In this document: positions 18,673 to 27,776 of the stretch, in pieces
Layout: the number at the start of each line of letters is the position of its first letter
How positions within the stretch are numbered: position 1 is the first letter of the stretch
Assembly (NCBI RefSeq): GCF_000473995.1
Contig: NC_022571.1
Location: 296,501-360,500 of the forward strand
Source: Clostridium saccharobutylicum DSM 13864
GTDB taxonomy: Bacteria; Bacillota; Clostridia; Clostridiales; Clostridiaceae
Direction of reading: 5' to 3'
Length of the DNA: 64,000 bases
Program-made: the position numbers and the translations under genes
The notes under the pieces: model-generated
Told to the model about the DNA's origin: nothing
Database searches by the model: none
Seen by the model: the letters and a program-made list of their open reading frames with translations, nothing else

Positions 18673-19863
18673 ATGCAGATAAAGCATTTACAAATTGAGC
18701 AGGAAAATGAGAAATCACCAATAGGACAAATATATCTCATTAGAAATACTGTGAATAATAGATATGTACGTCTTGGAAAAAATGAAACATATTATTTATT
18801 ATCTGTTTTGGGTGAAAGTGGTTTTGCAGTAGAGCTAAATTTAAGTGATGTCAAAGAAATGCCCGAAGAATTTAAAACTAAAATAAGAGCTAAATTTGAA
18901 GAGTGGGGCTTTTTAAATGACAAAATAAAAGACGTTAAACGGGCTCCCGTTGAAAGCATTAGAAAGATTCATATTGTTAAATTTAACATAGAAAAAGTAC
19001 TTAAAGTTATATATCCAATATATTCCACGTTTTTCTCTAAGGGAGGGTTTGCAGTCTGGATTTCAGCTTTGTTGGGGGTAGTAGGATATTACATATATGC
19101 TATATCAACTTTTGATCCTTCATCAAGTGTTGATGTACCAATATTACACTTCACTGTTGGAAACATAATTTTAATAGCGCTGACAATATTTGCAAGTATT
19201 ATTTTGCATGAATTTGCACATGCTGTTACCTGTATCAAGTATGGAGGAAAGGTAACTAATATGGGAATAGTGTTATATTATTGTATACCTTGTTTTTACT
19301 GTGATGTTTCAGGAGTTTATAGTATTAAGGATAGGAAAAAAAGAGCTATTGTAGGAGCGGCAGGTATATTAACAAATTTATTTATTGGCAATATTATGTT
19401 GCTTATTGCAATTATTTTGTCTAACTTTAATATTGTTTCAATCTTACTATATTATATAGCCATAGGTATTATTTTTATCAGTATATATAATTTAATTCCA
19501 TTTGTTAAATTAGATGGATACTGGATTTTATCAGCTTTATGCAAAGTAGATAATCTAATGGATAAATCAGTAATATTAGCATATACCACATTCTTTTCAA
19601 GAAAGAATTTAAATAAGATTAATATGAAGGTGGGTAAAAGAAGAATACTTTCATTATACGGAATTATTGTATTGTTTTTTAATGAAGTGTTCTGGATTTA
19701 TACATTTTACAATATAAAGAACATGTTTCATTTAAATGGTTATTTAGCAAAAGGCATTTTTGTAACTGCTGCTATTGTAATTTTAGCGGATTTCGTTAAG
19801 ACAATACATTATTATTATATGGTTATTAAAAATGATTATAGAAGAATTCTAATGATGATGTAA
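18673..19863 (+). CDS. M50-family intramembrane zinc metalloprotease (YydH/MpaP-like)
   Basis: 396 residues. The N-terminal 90 residues form a soluble PqqD-like or winged-helix domain (VNNRYVRLGKNETYYLLSVL). The membrane part has the zinc site HEFAH near residues 178-182 within ILHEFAHAVTC, and the second site PFVKLDGYWIL near 275-285, the M50 (x)DG motif. Six or so hydrophobic segments surround them. Such proteases are standard in YydF epipeptide and daptide loci, where they remove the leader peptide, often coupled to export. GGAGGTGATG gives a strong start. It is followed 20 bp later by the ABC ATPase. Confidence 0.88.
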   Translation: MQIKHLQIEQENEKSPIGQIYLIRNTVNNRYVRLGKNETYYLLSVLGESGFAVELNLSDVKEMPEEFKTKIRAKFEEWGFLNDKIKDVKRAPVESIRKIHIVKFNIEKVLKVIYPIYSTFFSKGGFAVWISALLGVVGYYIYAISTFDPSSSVDVPILHFTVGNIILIALTIFASIILHEFAHAVTCIKYGGKVTNMGIVLYYCIPCFYCDVSGVYSIKDRKKRAIVGAAGILTNLFIGNIMLLIAIILSNFNIVSILLYYIAIGIIFISIYNLIPFVKLDGYWILSALCKVDNLMDKSVILAYTTFFSRKNLNKINMKVGKRRILSLYGIIVLFFNEVFWIYTFYNIKNMFHLNGYLAKGIFVTAAIVILADFVKTIHYYYMVIKNDYRRILMMM

Positions 19864-19883
19864 TAATATAGGGGGATAAGCGT

Positions 19884-20765
19884 TTGAATAAAGTAGAGGT
19901 AAATGGATTAGTAAAATATTATGGAGATTTTTGTGCGGTTAATGATGTGAATTTCTCCTTTTCAAGTGGAAAATTAACAGCGATATGCGGAAGAAATGGT
20001 TCAGGAAAAACAACATCAATCCGCTGCCTATTAGGATTGCTTAAGGAAGATAAAGGTGAGTTTTTAGTTAATGGGTTAAAACAGAAACTTGATTTTAAGA
20101 AAATTGGGTATCTGCCTGAAGAAAGAGGATTGTTTGTTAAAGAAAGAATAGACTTTCAACTTGAACTGCTTGCAAGATTAAAAGGAATGAACAAAAAAGA
20201 TGCAAGAGAATCTATAGACAATTGGATGAATAAATTTGATATAGCACAATATAAAACAAAAAAACTAGAAAATTTGTCAAAAGGAAATCAGCAGAAAGTT
20301 CAGATGATTGCAGCACTAGTGCATAACCCTGACATTATAATATTAGATGAGCCGTTTAGTGGTTTAGATCCAATAAATATGCAGTTTTTCATTGATTTAA
20401 TAAAGAAATTGAAGAAAAATGGAAAATGTATATTAGTTTCAAGTCATCAACTAGCATTGATAGAAGGAATTTGTGAAGATATATGCATAATTAATAAAGG
20501 AAAATGTGTTTATTCAGGTTCTATTATAGATTTGCAGAATAAATATAGTTCTGATTATTTATATTTTTCTACAAAATCAGATCTGAAAGGACTGGATGTT
20601 CAAGAATATGGTCCATTAAGTTATAGAATAAAATTAAATAGTCCAGATGAATTTAAGAAAAAGCTGAATGAAATAATGAATAGTTCTATTGAGGTAGAAA
20701 CCATTGGACGCAAAAAGTTAAATCTTCAGGAAATTTTTGTTGAGTTGGTTGGAGATAAGAATTAA
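19884..20765 (+). CDS. ABC transporter ATP-binding protein of the RiPP exporter
   Basis: 293 residues from a TTG start, with GGGGG 10 bases upstream. Walker A is GRNGSGKTT near residues 36-44, the signature LSKGNQQKVQ near 133, Walker B plus catalytic Glu IIILDEPFSGLDP near 150, and the H-loop SSHQ near 190. The C-terminal third is the extension seen in NatA/CcmA-like drug and peptide exporters. With the next gene, which begins 19 bp after its stop, it should form the exporter and possibly self-immunity pump (YydI-like position). Confidence 0.92.
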   Translation: MNKVEVNGLVKYYGDFCAVNDVNFSFSSGKLTAICGRNGSGKTTSIRCLLGLLKEDKGEFLVNGLKQKLDFKKIGYLPEERGLFVKERIDFQLELLARLKGMNKKDARESIDNWMNKFDIAQYKTKKLENLSKGNQQKVQMIAALVHNPDIIILDEPFSGLDPINMQFFIDLIKKLKKNGKCILVSSHQLALIEGICEDICIINKGKCVYSGSIIDLQNKYSSDYLYFSTKSDLKGLDVQEYGPLSYRIKLNSPDEFKKKLNEIMNSSIEVETIGRKKLNLQEIFVELVGDKN

Positions 20766-20784
20766 AGGGGAGGGAGCACATAAT

Positions 20785-22026
20785 ATGAAAGAGTTTAGTA
20801 CTGTATTTATATTTTATTTACGTAAGCATTTACGTAGCAAAGGATTTATGATTATAACATTATTAATGTGCGCAGCAGCCGTAATAATGCTACTGATTAC
20901 GAACGGCTTTTTAAATGAATCTAAAAAAGAGAAACTTTATATAGTAAATCATACTAAAGAGCTTAGGGACATCTGGGATAGTGATGTTTATCAGAATGAT
21001 TCTATGGGAGATATACAATTAGATTTTTCTATGTTAAATAATGAAGATTCAGATAGTGACTTAGTTAAAAAAGCAAAGGATGAAAAGATTTCAATTGCAG
21101 TATTTGAAGAAGAGAATGGACAAGTTACTATGAATGTAATAGATAGAGGTAAGATTAATTATACCGATATAAGCCTTCTTCAAAATATTACAAAGCAGAT
21201 TCTTCAGACAAAGAATTCTATAGAATCTGGAATATCACCAGAAGTTTTAAAAGAGATTAATACAACAATTAATATAAAGAATACTAATACATCCCTTAAT
21301 GAAGGCAGTGTCGCAGTACCATTTATATTATTTTTAGTTATGATTCTATTTATCATATTGTATTCAAATTCAGCTGTTAATGAAATTGCTTATTTAAAGA
21401 CAAATAGAGTTATGGAGATATTCTCAACTTCAATTAGACCACTTCCATTATATCTTGGAGTCAATATATCAGCAGCTTTAATTCCAGTTATTCAACTTAG
21501 CATCACTGGAGTATGTATTTGGATTATGAATAATTTTGTTAATCTTAATTTTGATAAGATTAGCAGTTCAATTGGAATAAAATTAAACAGTATTGATTTT
21601 TCAACATTATTGTTATACATGGTATTTCTTTTATTGGGTTATTTTGTATATTCGTTTATTTCTACATCTCTTGTTTCCATTGTCAGCAGGATAGAGGATA
21701 TTAACAGTATATCAGTTCCTATTGCAATGATTGGATTAATTCAATATTTTATTGGAATAATTGCATTACAGCAGGATTCTTTAATTTTAAAAATATTTTC
21801 ATACATTCCATTAACATCACCTTCAGTTATGTTTTTAAGATATGCATGTGGATATGCTGGGACTGGTGAAGTCGCAGTTTCAATCTGTATATTAGTTGTA
21901 GTTGAGTGTATGATTGCCTTTTTAGGAGCACATTTATTTACAAGAGGAATATCCTATTATGGCAATCTAAAAGAATTTTTATCAGTAACATCGCAAGTAA
22001 AAAAGAGAAATAAAAATATTGCGTAG
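20785..22026 (+). CDS. ABC-2-type permease of the RiPP exporter
   Basis: 413 residues, started at the ATG of MKEFSTVFIFYLRKHL, behind GGGAGGG; an earlier in-frame start overlaps the ATPase gene and is unlikely. It has one N-terminal membrane helix (residues 20-42), a large external domain to about 175, and five further helices to the end: the NatB/ABC-2 layout. It partners the ATPase just upstream. The external domain may hold the peptide during release. In YydF-type operons the equivalent (YydJ) contributes to export and self-protection. Confidence 0.87.
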   Translation: MKEFSTVFIFYLRKHLRSKGFMIITLLMCAAAVIMLLITNGFLNESKKEKLYIVNHTKELRDIWDSDVYQNDSMGDIQLDFSMLNNEDSDSDLVKKAKDEKISIAVFEEENGQVTMNVIDRGKINYTDISLLQNITKQILQTKNSIESGISPEVLKEINTTINIKNTNTSLNEGSVAVPFILFLVMILFIILYSNSAVNEIAYLKTNRVMEIFSTSIRPLPLYLGVNISAALIPVIQLSITGVCIWIMNNFVNLNFDKISSSIGIKLNSIDFSTLLLYMVFLLLGYFVYSFISTSLVSIVSRIEDINSISVPIAMIGLIQYFIGIIALQQDSLILKIFSYIPLTSPSVMFLRYACGYAGTGEVAVSICILVVVECMIAFLGAHLFTRGISYYGNLKEFLSVTSQVKKRNKNIA

Positions 22027-22035
22027 GAGAATATT

Positions 22036-22797
22036 ATGGAGATTAATTTTGAAGGAAAAAATATATTGGTAAGCGGAGCAGCTGGACATCTTGGAGAACA
22101 GTTAGTTAAAGATTACTGCCAATCAGGTGCAGCAACTTTACTATTAATAGATTCACCTGAACATGAAAAAGATCTTAAAAAGATTGAGAAGGAATATGAA
22201 GGCAGGACAAGGGTTAAGACATATATTGCAGACTTTAGAAACATAGAAGAAATTATTAAGGTAGTTAACCAAATTGCTGATGAAGGAATAGTGGTAGATG
22301 TACTTATTAATAATGCTGGAATAAATATAATGAAAAAAGCTAATGAAATGGATGAAGAAATATGGGATTGCGTTGTAGACGTAAATCTCAAAGGAAGCTT
22401 TTTCCTAACTAAGGAGATTGGATATAAATCCTTAATAAGTCAAAAGGGAAATGTTGTATTTATTTCTTCCCAGCATGGAGTAGTAGGAAATGTCATGCGT
22501 ACAGCATATTGTTCGAGCAAGACAGGTATCTTAGGACTTGTCAGAGCATTGACAGCTGAATGGTCAGTATATGGAGTCAGAGTTAATGCTGTTTCTCCTA
22601 CATATATACTAAATGAAGATAATGAAAGTTTTCTTATGAGTGCTAGGGAAAGGAGAAATATGTTAAATAAAATACCATTACATAAGTATGCAGAAACAGA
22701 GGATGTATCCAATGCTATTATGTTCTTAAGCAGCGACAAAGCTTCAATGATAACAGGGCATAATTTAGTTGTCGATGGCGGATATACTTCTTTGTAA
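22036..22797 (+). CDS. Short-chain dehydrogenase/reductase of the RiPP operon, candidate Thr oxidase
   Basis: 253 residues, classical SDR length. The cofactor loop is GAAGHLGE (replacing the usual TGxxxGxG) near residue 15, then NNAGINI near 92, the catalytic Ser in VVFISSQHG near 140, and YCSSK with Tyr and Lys near 158-162. The C-terminal PTYI and GHNLVVDGGY match SDRs. In daptide loci an alcohol dehydrogenase oxidises the C-terminal Thr to a beta-keto acid, which loses CO2. No iron-type dehydrogenase is present here, and this SDR sits in the operon 10 bp after the permease, so it is the best candidate for that step. Substrate is inferred. Confidence 0.85.
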   Translation: MEINFEGKNILVSGAAGHLGEQLVKDYCQSGAATLLLIDSPEHEKDLKKIEKEYEGRTRVKTYIADFRNIEEIIKVVNQIADEGIVVDVLINNAGINIMKKANEMDEEIWDCVVDVNLKGSFFLTKEIGYKSLISQKGNVVFISSQHGVVGNVMRTAYCSSKTGILGLVRALTAEWSVYGVRVNAVSPTYILNEDNESFLMSARERRNMLNKIPLHKYAETEDVSNAIMFLSSDKASMITGHNLVVDGGYTSL

Positions 22798-22823
22798 TTA
22801 GAGAAGAATGGAAGGCGAAAAAG

Positions 22824-24128
22824 ATGAAGAGCATAGTTTTTATTGTTAGATCAAGTTGTGATAATCAAGAACAGGCAGAATCGAGTTACATGCCACCTTT
22901 AGGAGTTTTATCAATTGCAAATACACTTAGGATGCACGGATATCATGTTCATGTTTTAGATTTTAGTGCACGTGATTATGAAACTAGTGAAATTTATGAA
23001 TTAATTGAAAGAGTAAATCCGATTTACATTGCATTTTCGGTATATACAGAAAATGTCGACAATGTTTTTATTATGTGTAAGGCTTTTAAGAAGAAGTTTA
23101 AAAATATTCCTATAGTGTTGGGAGGGCCTCATCCAACATTAGATACAGAGTATTGTAAAAGAAAAAGATTTGTAGATTTTATATTGATAGGTGATGGTGA
23201 ACACAATGCATTAGAACTTGCAGAGGCAATCAGAACAAATGAGAGGTTAATCCATTTTAGAGATATACAGGGATTGGTGTATGTGGATGAAGAGATAAAA
23301 TATAGTAATGGACGGTCAAGAAAATTTATTACTAATATAGATTTGATTCCTATTATAAACAGAGATTATATACCAAAGTATTTTACAGCTACTATACCTA
23401 ATATGTATTCAAGCAGGGGATGTCCCGGCAGATGTATTTATTGTGCAGCTCCTGAAATGTCTGGAGGAAAGTACCGTGTTAGAGAAATTGAAAATGTTTT
23501 TCTTGAAACATTGTATGTAGAGGACGTGTGTAAAGGTTATGAACAGATTTTCTACTGTGATGATACATTTACAGTATTTAATAAACGCCTTGAAAAATTT
23601 GTTGAATTATGTGATAAGTCTGCAATTAAATTCCGCTGGAGATGTGAGTCAAGAGTAGATGCTATGTTTAAAAATAGCTATTTGTTAAAAGGTCTTAAAG
23701 AAGCAGGATGCAAGAGAATTCAATTTGGAATAGAAAGTGGAAATCAGGAAGTCTTAAATAATATAGGAAAGAGCATGATTCTTTCACAGGCTTATGAGAT
23801 TATAGATAAGACAGTGAATACAGGAATTGATGTAGCGGCCAGTTTTATTTTTGGACATTACTGCGACACGGTTGAAACAATGGAAGATACTATCGGAATG
23901 ATGGAAAACCTTAGAGAATTGTATGGTAACAAGGTTGGGGTAGCATATGGTTTAAATACGCCTTTCCCTGGAACATATCAATATGAACATATGGAAGAGC
24001 TGGGAATAGAAATGACTGCAAAGAAATTTTCTGAATTAGATATGTTAAGTCCTGTTATCCAAACTAAGAATTTTAATATAGATGACTTAAAGCGTTTCAA
24101 TAGCCGTGCACTGAAACTATATAATTAG
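22824..24128 (+). CDS. B12-binding-domain radical SAM enzyme
   Basis: 434 residues. The first 165 form a cobalamin-binding-type Rossmann domain (PPLGVLSIANTLRMHGYHV, VLGGPHPTL, LIGDGEHNALE). The radical SAM core follows, with its cluster triad in SRGCPGRCIYCAAP near residues 197-210 and GIESGNQEVL near 305. Radical SAM enzymes of this class often perform C-methylation or rearrangements on unactivated carbons. In this operon it could methylate the peptide core or a sugar. It is the first gene of the second half, 26 bp after the SDR, and has no counterpart in the described daptide clusters I know. Confidence 0.88.
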   Translation: MKSIVFIVRSSCDNQEQAESSYMPPLGVLSIANTLRMHGYHVHVLDFSARDYETSEIYELIERVNPIYIAFSVYTENVDNVFIMCKAFKKKFKNIPIVLGGPHPTLDTEYCKRKRFVDFILIGDGEHNALELAEAIRTNERLIHFRDIQGLVYVDEEIKYSNGRSRKFITNIDLIPIINRDYIPKYFTATIPNMYSSRGCPGRCIYCAAPEMSGGKYRVREIENVFLETLYVEDVCKGYEQIFYCDDTFTVFNKRLEKFVELCDKSAIKFRWRCESRVDAMFKNSYLLKGLKEAGCKRIQFGIESGNQEVLNNIGKSMILSQAYEIIDKTVNTGIDVAASFIFGHYCDTVETMEDTIGMMENLRELYGNKVGVAYGLNTPFPGTYQYEHMEELGIEMTAKKFSELDMLSPVIQTKNFNIDDLKRFNSRALKLYN

Positions 24129-24139
24129 GAGGGCATAAG

Positions 24140-24553
24140 ATGGATTATATATTAATAATTTGTAAAAGTGGGGTAATGTATTCAGGACAGTTATTACAAG
24201 AATATAGTGATGATTTAAAGTGGGTTGCCATTAAACCAAGTACAAAATCTAATATTTGTTTATACTTTGCTGCAGATAGAATTAAAAAAATATATTTTCA
24301 GGATGGAACATCAGAAACTAAAATTGAAACTGATTTAAAAGAAATTCCAGAATTAGATTTAGAGATTCCAGAAGAAAATATTTCATTAATACGTGTAAAA
24401 GGAGGAATTTCGTACCGCGGTGAGAGAATTAGTAAAGAAGATATTTCAACAGAAATTCATTATACAGAAGGTTATTGGATTTCACCAAGCAGTATTAAAG
24501 AAACAATTATTTATATTCCAGAATATGAGGTAGAGGAGGTGTATTCAATATGA
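24140..24553 (+). CDS. Two-repeat small beta-barrel-like protein, unknown function
   Basis: 137 residues, soluble, no signal peptide. The two halves look like a tandem duplication: LIICKSGVMYSGQLL near residue 4 and LIRVKGGISYRGERI near 82, each followed by a W..I or YWISPSSIKE segment and a hydrophobic strand ending IKKIYFQDG or VEEVYSI. Predicted beta-rich, of SH3- or Sm-barrel character. No family was recognised. The next gene's ATG overlaps its stop codon (ATGA), so it is translationally coupled to the glycosyltransferase and may act with it. AGGAGGG precedes its start. Confidence 0.7.
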   Translation: MDYILIICKSGVMYSGQLLQEYSDDLKWVAIKPSTKSNICLYFAADRIKKIYFQDGTSETKIETDLKEIPELDLEIPEENISLIRVKGGISYRGERISKEDISTEIHYTEGYWISPSSIKETIIYIPEYEVEEVYSI

Positions 24554-25785
24554 AGATTGTTTTCTTTACATTTCCATATGCAGGACATGCAGCTCCCAAT
24601 ATACCTTTGTTTCAAGAGTTATTAAAAAGGAAAGTTAAACTTATTATATTTGGAAGTGAAATATATCTTAAAAAATATTTGATTGGTGATAATGTAGTAT
24701 TTGAGCCTTATCCCCAATATATTACAGATGCCTGTAAAATCAATACAGACTTAAGCTTAACTCCAGAGGAAGCAGCAGTTGCATATTACTCTTACTATTA
24801 TGATGAAGATAGATCAAGAAGAAGAGAGTATTTAATGGCTGACATAGCCAATCATTTTTACATTGATTACTATGAAAAGTTAAAAGAATTTAACCCAGAT
24901 TCAATTATGTATGATTATAATGCTTTCTTTACGAAAAAGATAATGTCAAAGCTGAAGGTAAAATGCATGGAATTAAACAGTAATACATGCGAACCTGAGA
25001 GTTTAATAAAAAGTAAAAGCTGGAAAAGTTTTATATCAAATATTGTAGCTAATCAGGTAAAGGAGTCATCATCTTTAGATGAAATAATAACAATGAATAG
25101 GAAGATGCACAGGCTTTACAAGAAAATACTCTATCAATATGAAATAGATGATATAGAAAAAAACTATTTTGCTTATCACTGCCCTGAACTTCAGAATGAG
25201 GTAGAACTTGTTAATCCAAGTAATATTTATCTTGGTTTTAATTTGCCAAAAGTTCCTAACTGTGAAAAGGATGGAAGCATATATGTTTCAAGAGGAACAA
25301 TGAGTGATACTTTTGGTGTACAAACATTATTAAAAACATTGAAGAGCCTTGGAAATATAGATGCTAAGATTATAGCAAGCCTTGGAAATAACAAGGCTGC
25401 ACAAGCAATAATTAATGAAGAGGTATGTCCTGATAATGTAAAAGTTAATCTTTACACTGACCAGCTTAAATGTTTAGGGAATGCTTCTATATTTGTTACA
25501 CATGGTGGGATTACAGGTGTTAGGGAATCACTAATGAATATGACACCTATGGTTGTGATCCCTGTTAATTTCAATGATTATCAGGTTGGAAAAGCATTAG
25601 AAAAGGTACATGCAGGCATTTTAATAGAAAAATATCCACTAGATAAAAATGAGATTGAAGAAAAAGTTAATTATATGATGGCGCATGTTAATGAATATAG
25701 AGATGGTGTAAATTATATCGCTGAAAAGCTAAGATTGCGCTGGGATGAGTTTGGAGTTAATTATTTATTAAAGGAAATTTACTAG
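24550..25785 (+). CDS. GT1-family (macrolide-type) glycosyltransferase
   Basis: 411 residues with a GT-B fold. The N-terminal acceptor domain starts MKIVFFTFPYAGHAAPNIPL with the conserved His after PYAG. The C-terminal nucleotide-sugar domain has YVSRGTMSD near 250, VNLYTDQLKCL near 300 and FVTHGGITGVRESLMNMTPM near 320, the HGG-x(5)-E donor-binding motif of MGT/UGT enzymes. It should transfer a sugar from an NDP-sugar to a small molecule or, here, perhaps the modified peptide. Its ATG overlaps the previous stop. The next gene carries a sugar-nucleotidyltransferase domain that could supply the donor. Confidence 0.88.
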   Translation: MKIVFFTFPYAGHAAPNIPLFQELLKRKVKLIIFGSEIYLKKYLIGDNVVFEPYPQYITDACKINTDLSLTPEEAAVAYYSYYYDEDRSRRREYLMADIANHFYIDYYEKLKEFNPDSIMYDYNAFFTKKIMSKLKVKCMELNSNTCEPESLIKSKSWKSFISNIVANQVKESSSLDEIITMNRKMHRLYKKILYQYEIDDIEKNYFAYHCPELQNEVELVNPSNIYLGFNLPKVPNCEKDGSIYVSRGTMSDTFGVQTLLKTLKSLGNIDAKIIASLGNNKAAQAIINEEVCPDNVKVNLYTDQLKCLGNASIFVTHGGITGVRESLMNMTPMVVIPVNFNDYQVGKALEKVHAGILIEKYPLDKNEIEEKVNYMMAHVNEYRDGVNYIAEKLRLRWDEFGVNYLLKEIY

Positions 25786-25820
25786 ATTTTATACAAAGAT
25801 ATTGGATAGGAAGTGATAAC

Positions 25821-27776
25821 ATGATTGCAATTATATTAGCAGCAGGAAAAGGAAGTCGGCTTGCATCGTTTTATTCTTGCAGTAGCAAATGCATGCTACC
25901 TTTTCAAGGAAAACCTTTGCTTGAGAGGACGTTATATCGTCTTTCTCACTGCAATGAGTTGGAAAAAATTTACATTGTTATTCGTACGCAAGAAGAAGAA
26001 ATACCAGCATATTTTGGTTCGAATTATTGTAGCATTCCAATTGAATATTGCGTACAGAATTCAGAATATCCAGGGATAATAAACGCTGTTTATTCTGTAA
26101 AAGATTTAACAAAATATACAAATGAGGATATTATTATTAACTTGGGTGATGAATATTTCGAAGAGTTAGATTTTAACAGTGTAATAAAAGAACATAAAGT
26201 GAAAAAATCATTAGTTACTCCTGTTGTTGTATATTCTGACGATACGGAAGAAATAAAAAGTAACTATACGGTTAATATTACTGAAACAGGTGAAATTATT
26301 GACGCAATTGAGAAACCTTTAAGTATATTTAATAACTATGTTGGCACTGGAATATTAATTGTTTGTGGAAAATTGTTGCAGGATTTCGCTTTGAAATGTA
26401 ATTATAAATTTGAAGAGAAACAATTAGTAGATTGGATGAAATTTGCAATGCATACCAATGGTCATTGCTATGTTTACAAATCTGGAACAAGGTTTTGTAA
26501 TTTGAATAATCAGAAGAATATGGAATATTTATATACACTTTCATATAAAGAAACATCGAAAACCATCGAGGATATGTTTTCAAAAGTGGTAGAATCGTAT
26601 CCCGATAGGATAGCTGTACGTTATGAAGGTCAATCAATCACCTTTAAAGAATTAGATGAAAAGTCTAATTCTTTTGCGAGTAATATACTTCAAGAAGATT
26701 TTAAGCATGGTGATTGTGTTGCTCTTATGTTCACACGTTCAATTGAACAAATCATAGCTTTTATTGGTGTATTAAAGGCTGGTGGGTATTATTTAATGTT
26801 GGATGAAAATTTTTCGAAGAAAACAATTGAATATATGGTTGAAAAAGCTAATATAAAACTATTAATAAGCAATAATGGACTAGCCATAAAAATAGGGCTG
26901 AGAAATAGAATAATTGATTTTGCAGCGTTAGTAAAAAGGCAAGAAAAACTGGTTGAGTTGCCAGAACATTTTTGTGATAAAGTATTTATTTTATGTACTT
27001 CTGGTTATGAAGGCCTAAGAAAAGGTGCTATAATCAATAAAAATTCAGTTGTGAATTTAGTAATATCTATGAAAGAATCAGTGTTTGATGCTTGTAAGAA
27101 AGAACATTTAGATGTAGGGGTTTGTGCTTCAGTCTCTGTTAATTCTTCTATACAACAGATATATACATCTTTGCTATATGGACATACATTGCATATTATC
27201 CCTACAACAGTCAAGTCACGACCAGAACACTTGATTTTTTATTTGAACCAAGTTGATGTTTGTGATATAACCCCTTCAATGATTTCGCTTATTACAAAAC
27301 ATATTAGAATTCATCCAGAAACTGCAATTTACACCAGACATTTAATATCAAGTGGGGAGGAATTGAAAAAAGCAACTATACATAGCTTTTTTCAGCAATG
27401 TACATCAACTACTGTTACAAATGTGTATGGTTTGGCAGAATGTACGGTTCAAAGTATGATGTTTCATATTAATGAAGGAATCGAACAAGGGTTGAAAAGA
27501 ATTCCAATTGGAAAACCGATAAGAAATACGAGAGTATATTTATTAGATTCAGATAAGAGAATAATTAGTCCAGGGAAAATAGGCGATATATGGATAGCTG
27601 GTGATGGTATCAGTTTAGGATATTTACAAGATGTAGAATTAACTAATAGTAGATTCGATACAGATATTATTAATAGAAATAAAAAGATGTATAAAACAGG
27701 AGATGTAGGTTATTTGGATTTAGATGGAAATATGTATTATTATGGTCGTGTAGACACCAAAATGAAGTTTAAATGA
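25821..27776 (+). CDS. Fusion of nucleotidyltransferase and adenylation (AMP-binding) domain, C-terminally truncated
   Basis: 651 residues. Residues 1-230 form a nucleotidyltransferase domain (MIAIILAAGKGSRLASFYSC, with the G-x-G-x-R motif and a Lys in SKCMLPFQGKPLLER). Residues from about 255 are an adenylate-forming domain with motifs CTSGYEGLRKGAI (the A3 phosphate loop, altered from TSGTTGxPKG), NVYGLAECTV (A5), GKPIRNTRVYLLD and YKTGDVGYLDLDGNMYYYGRVD (A7). The protein stops right at A8 (TKMKFK then TGA), so the small C-terminal subdomain with the catalytic Lys is missing. Such a fusion is unusual; it may be an evolutionary relic or use another protein's C-terminal part. Last gene of the operon. 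Confidence 0.75.
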   Translation: MIAIILAAGKGSRLASFYSCSSKCMLPFQGKPLLERTLYRLSHCNELEKIYIVIRTQEEEIPAYFGSNYCSIPIEYCVQNSEYPGIINAVYSVKDLTKYTNEDIIINLGDEYFEELDFNSVIKEHKVKKSLVTPVVVYSDDTEEIKSNYTVNITETGEIIDAIEKPLSIFNNYVGTGILIVCGKLLQDFALKCNYKFEEKQLVDWMKFAMHTNGHCYVYKSGTRFCNLNNQKNMEYLYTLSYKETSKTIEDMFSKVVESYPDRIAVRYEGQSITFKELDEKSNSFASNILQEDFKHGDCVALMFTRSIEQIIAFIGVLKAGGYYLMLDENFSKKTIEYMVEKANIKLLISNNGLAIKIGLRNRIIDFAALVKRQEKLVELPEHFCDKVFILCTSGYEGLRKGAIINKNSVVNLVISMKESVFDACKKEHLDVGVCASVSVNSSIQQIYTSLLYGHTLHIIPTTVKSRPEHLIFYLNQVDVCDITPSMISLITKHIRIHPETAIYTRHLISSGEELKKATIHSFFQQCTSTTVTNVYGLAECTVQSMMFHINEGIEQGLKRIPIGKPIRNTRVYLLDSDKRIISPGKIGDIWIAGDGISLGYLQDVELTNSRFDTDIINRNKKMYKTGDVGYLDLDGNMYYYGRVDTKMKFK

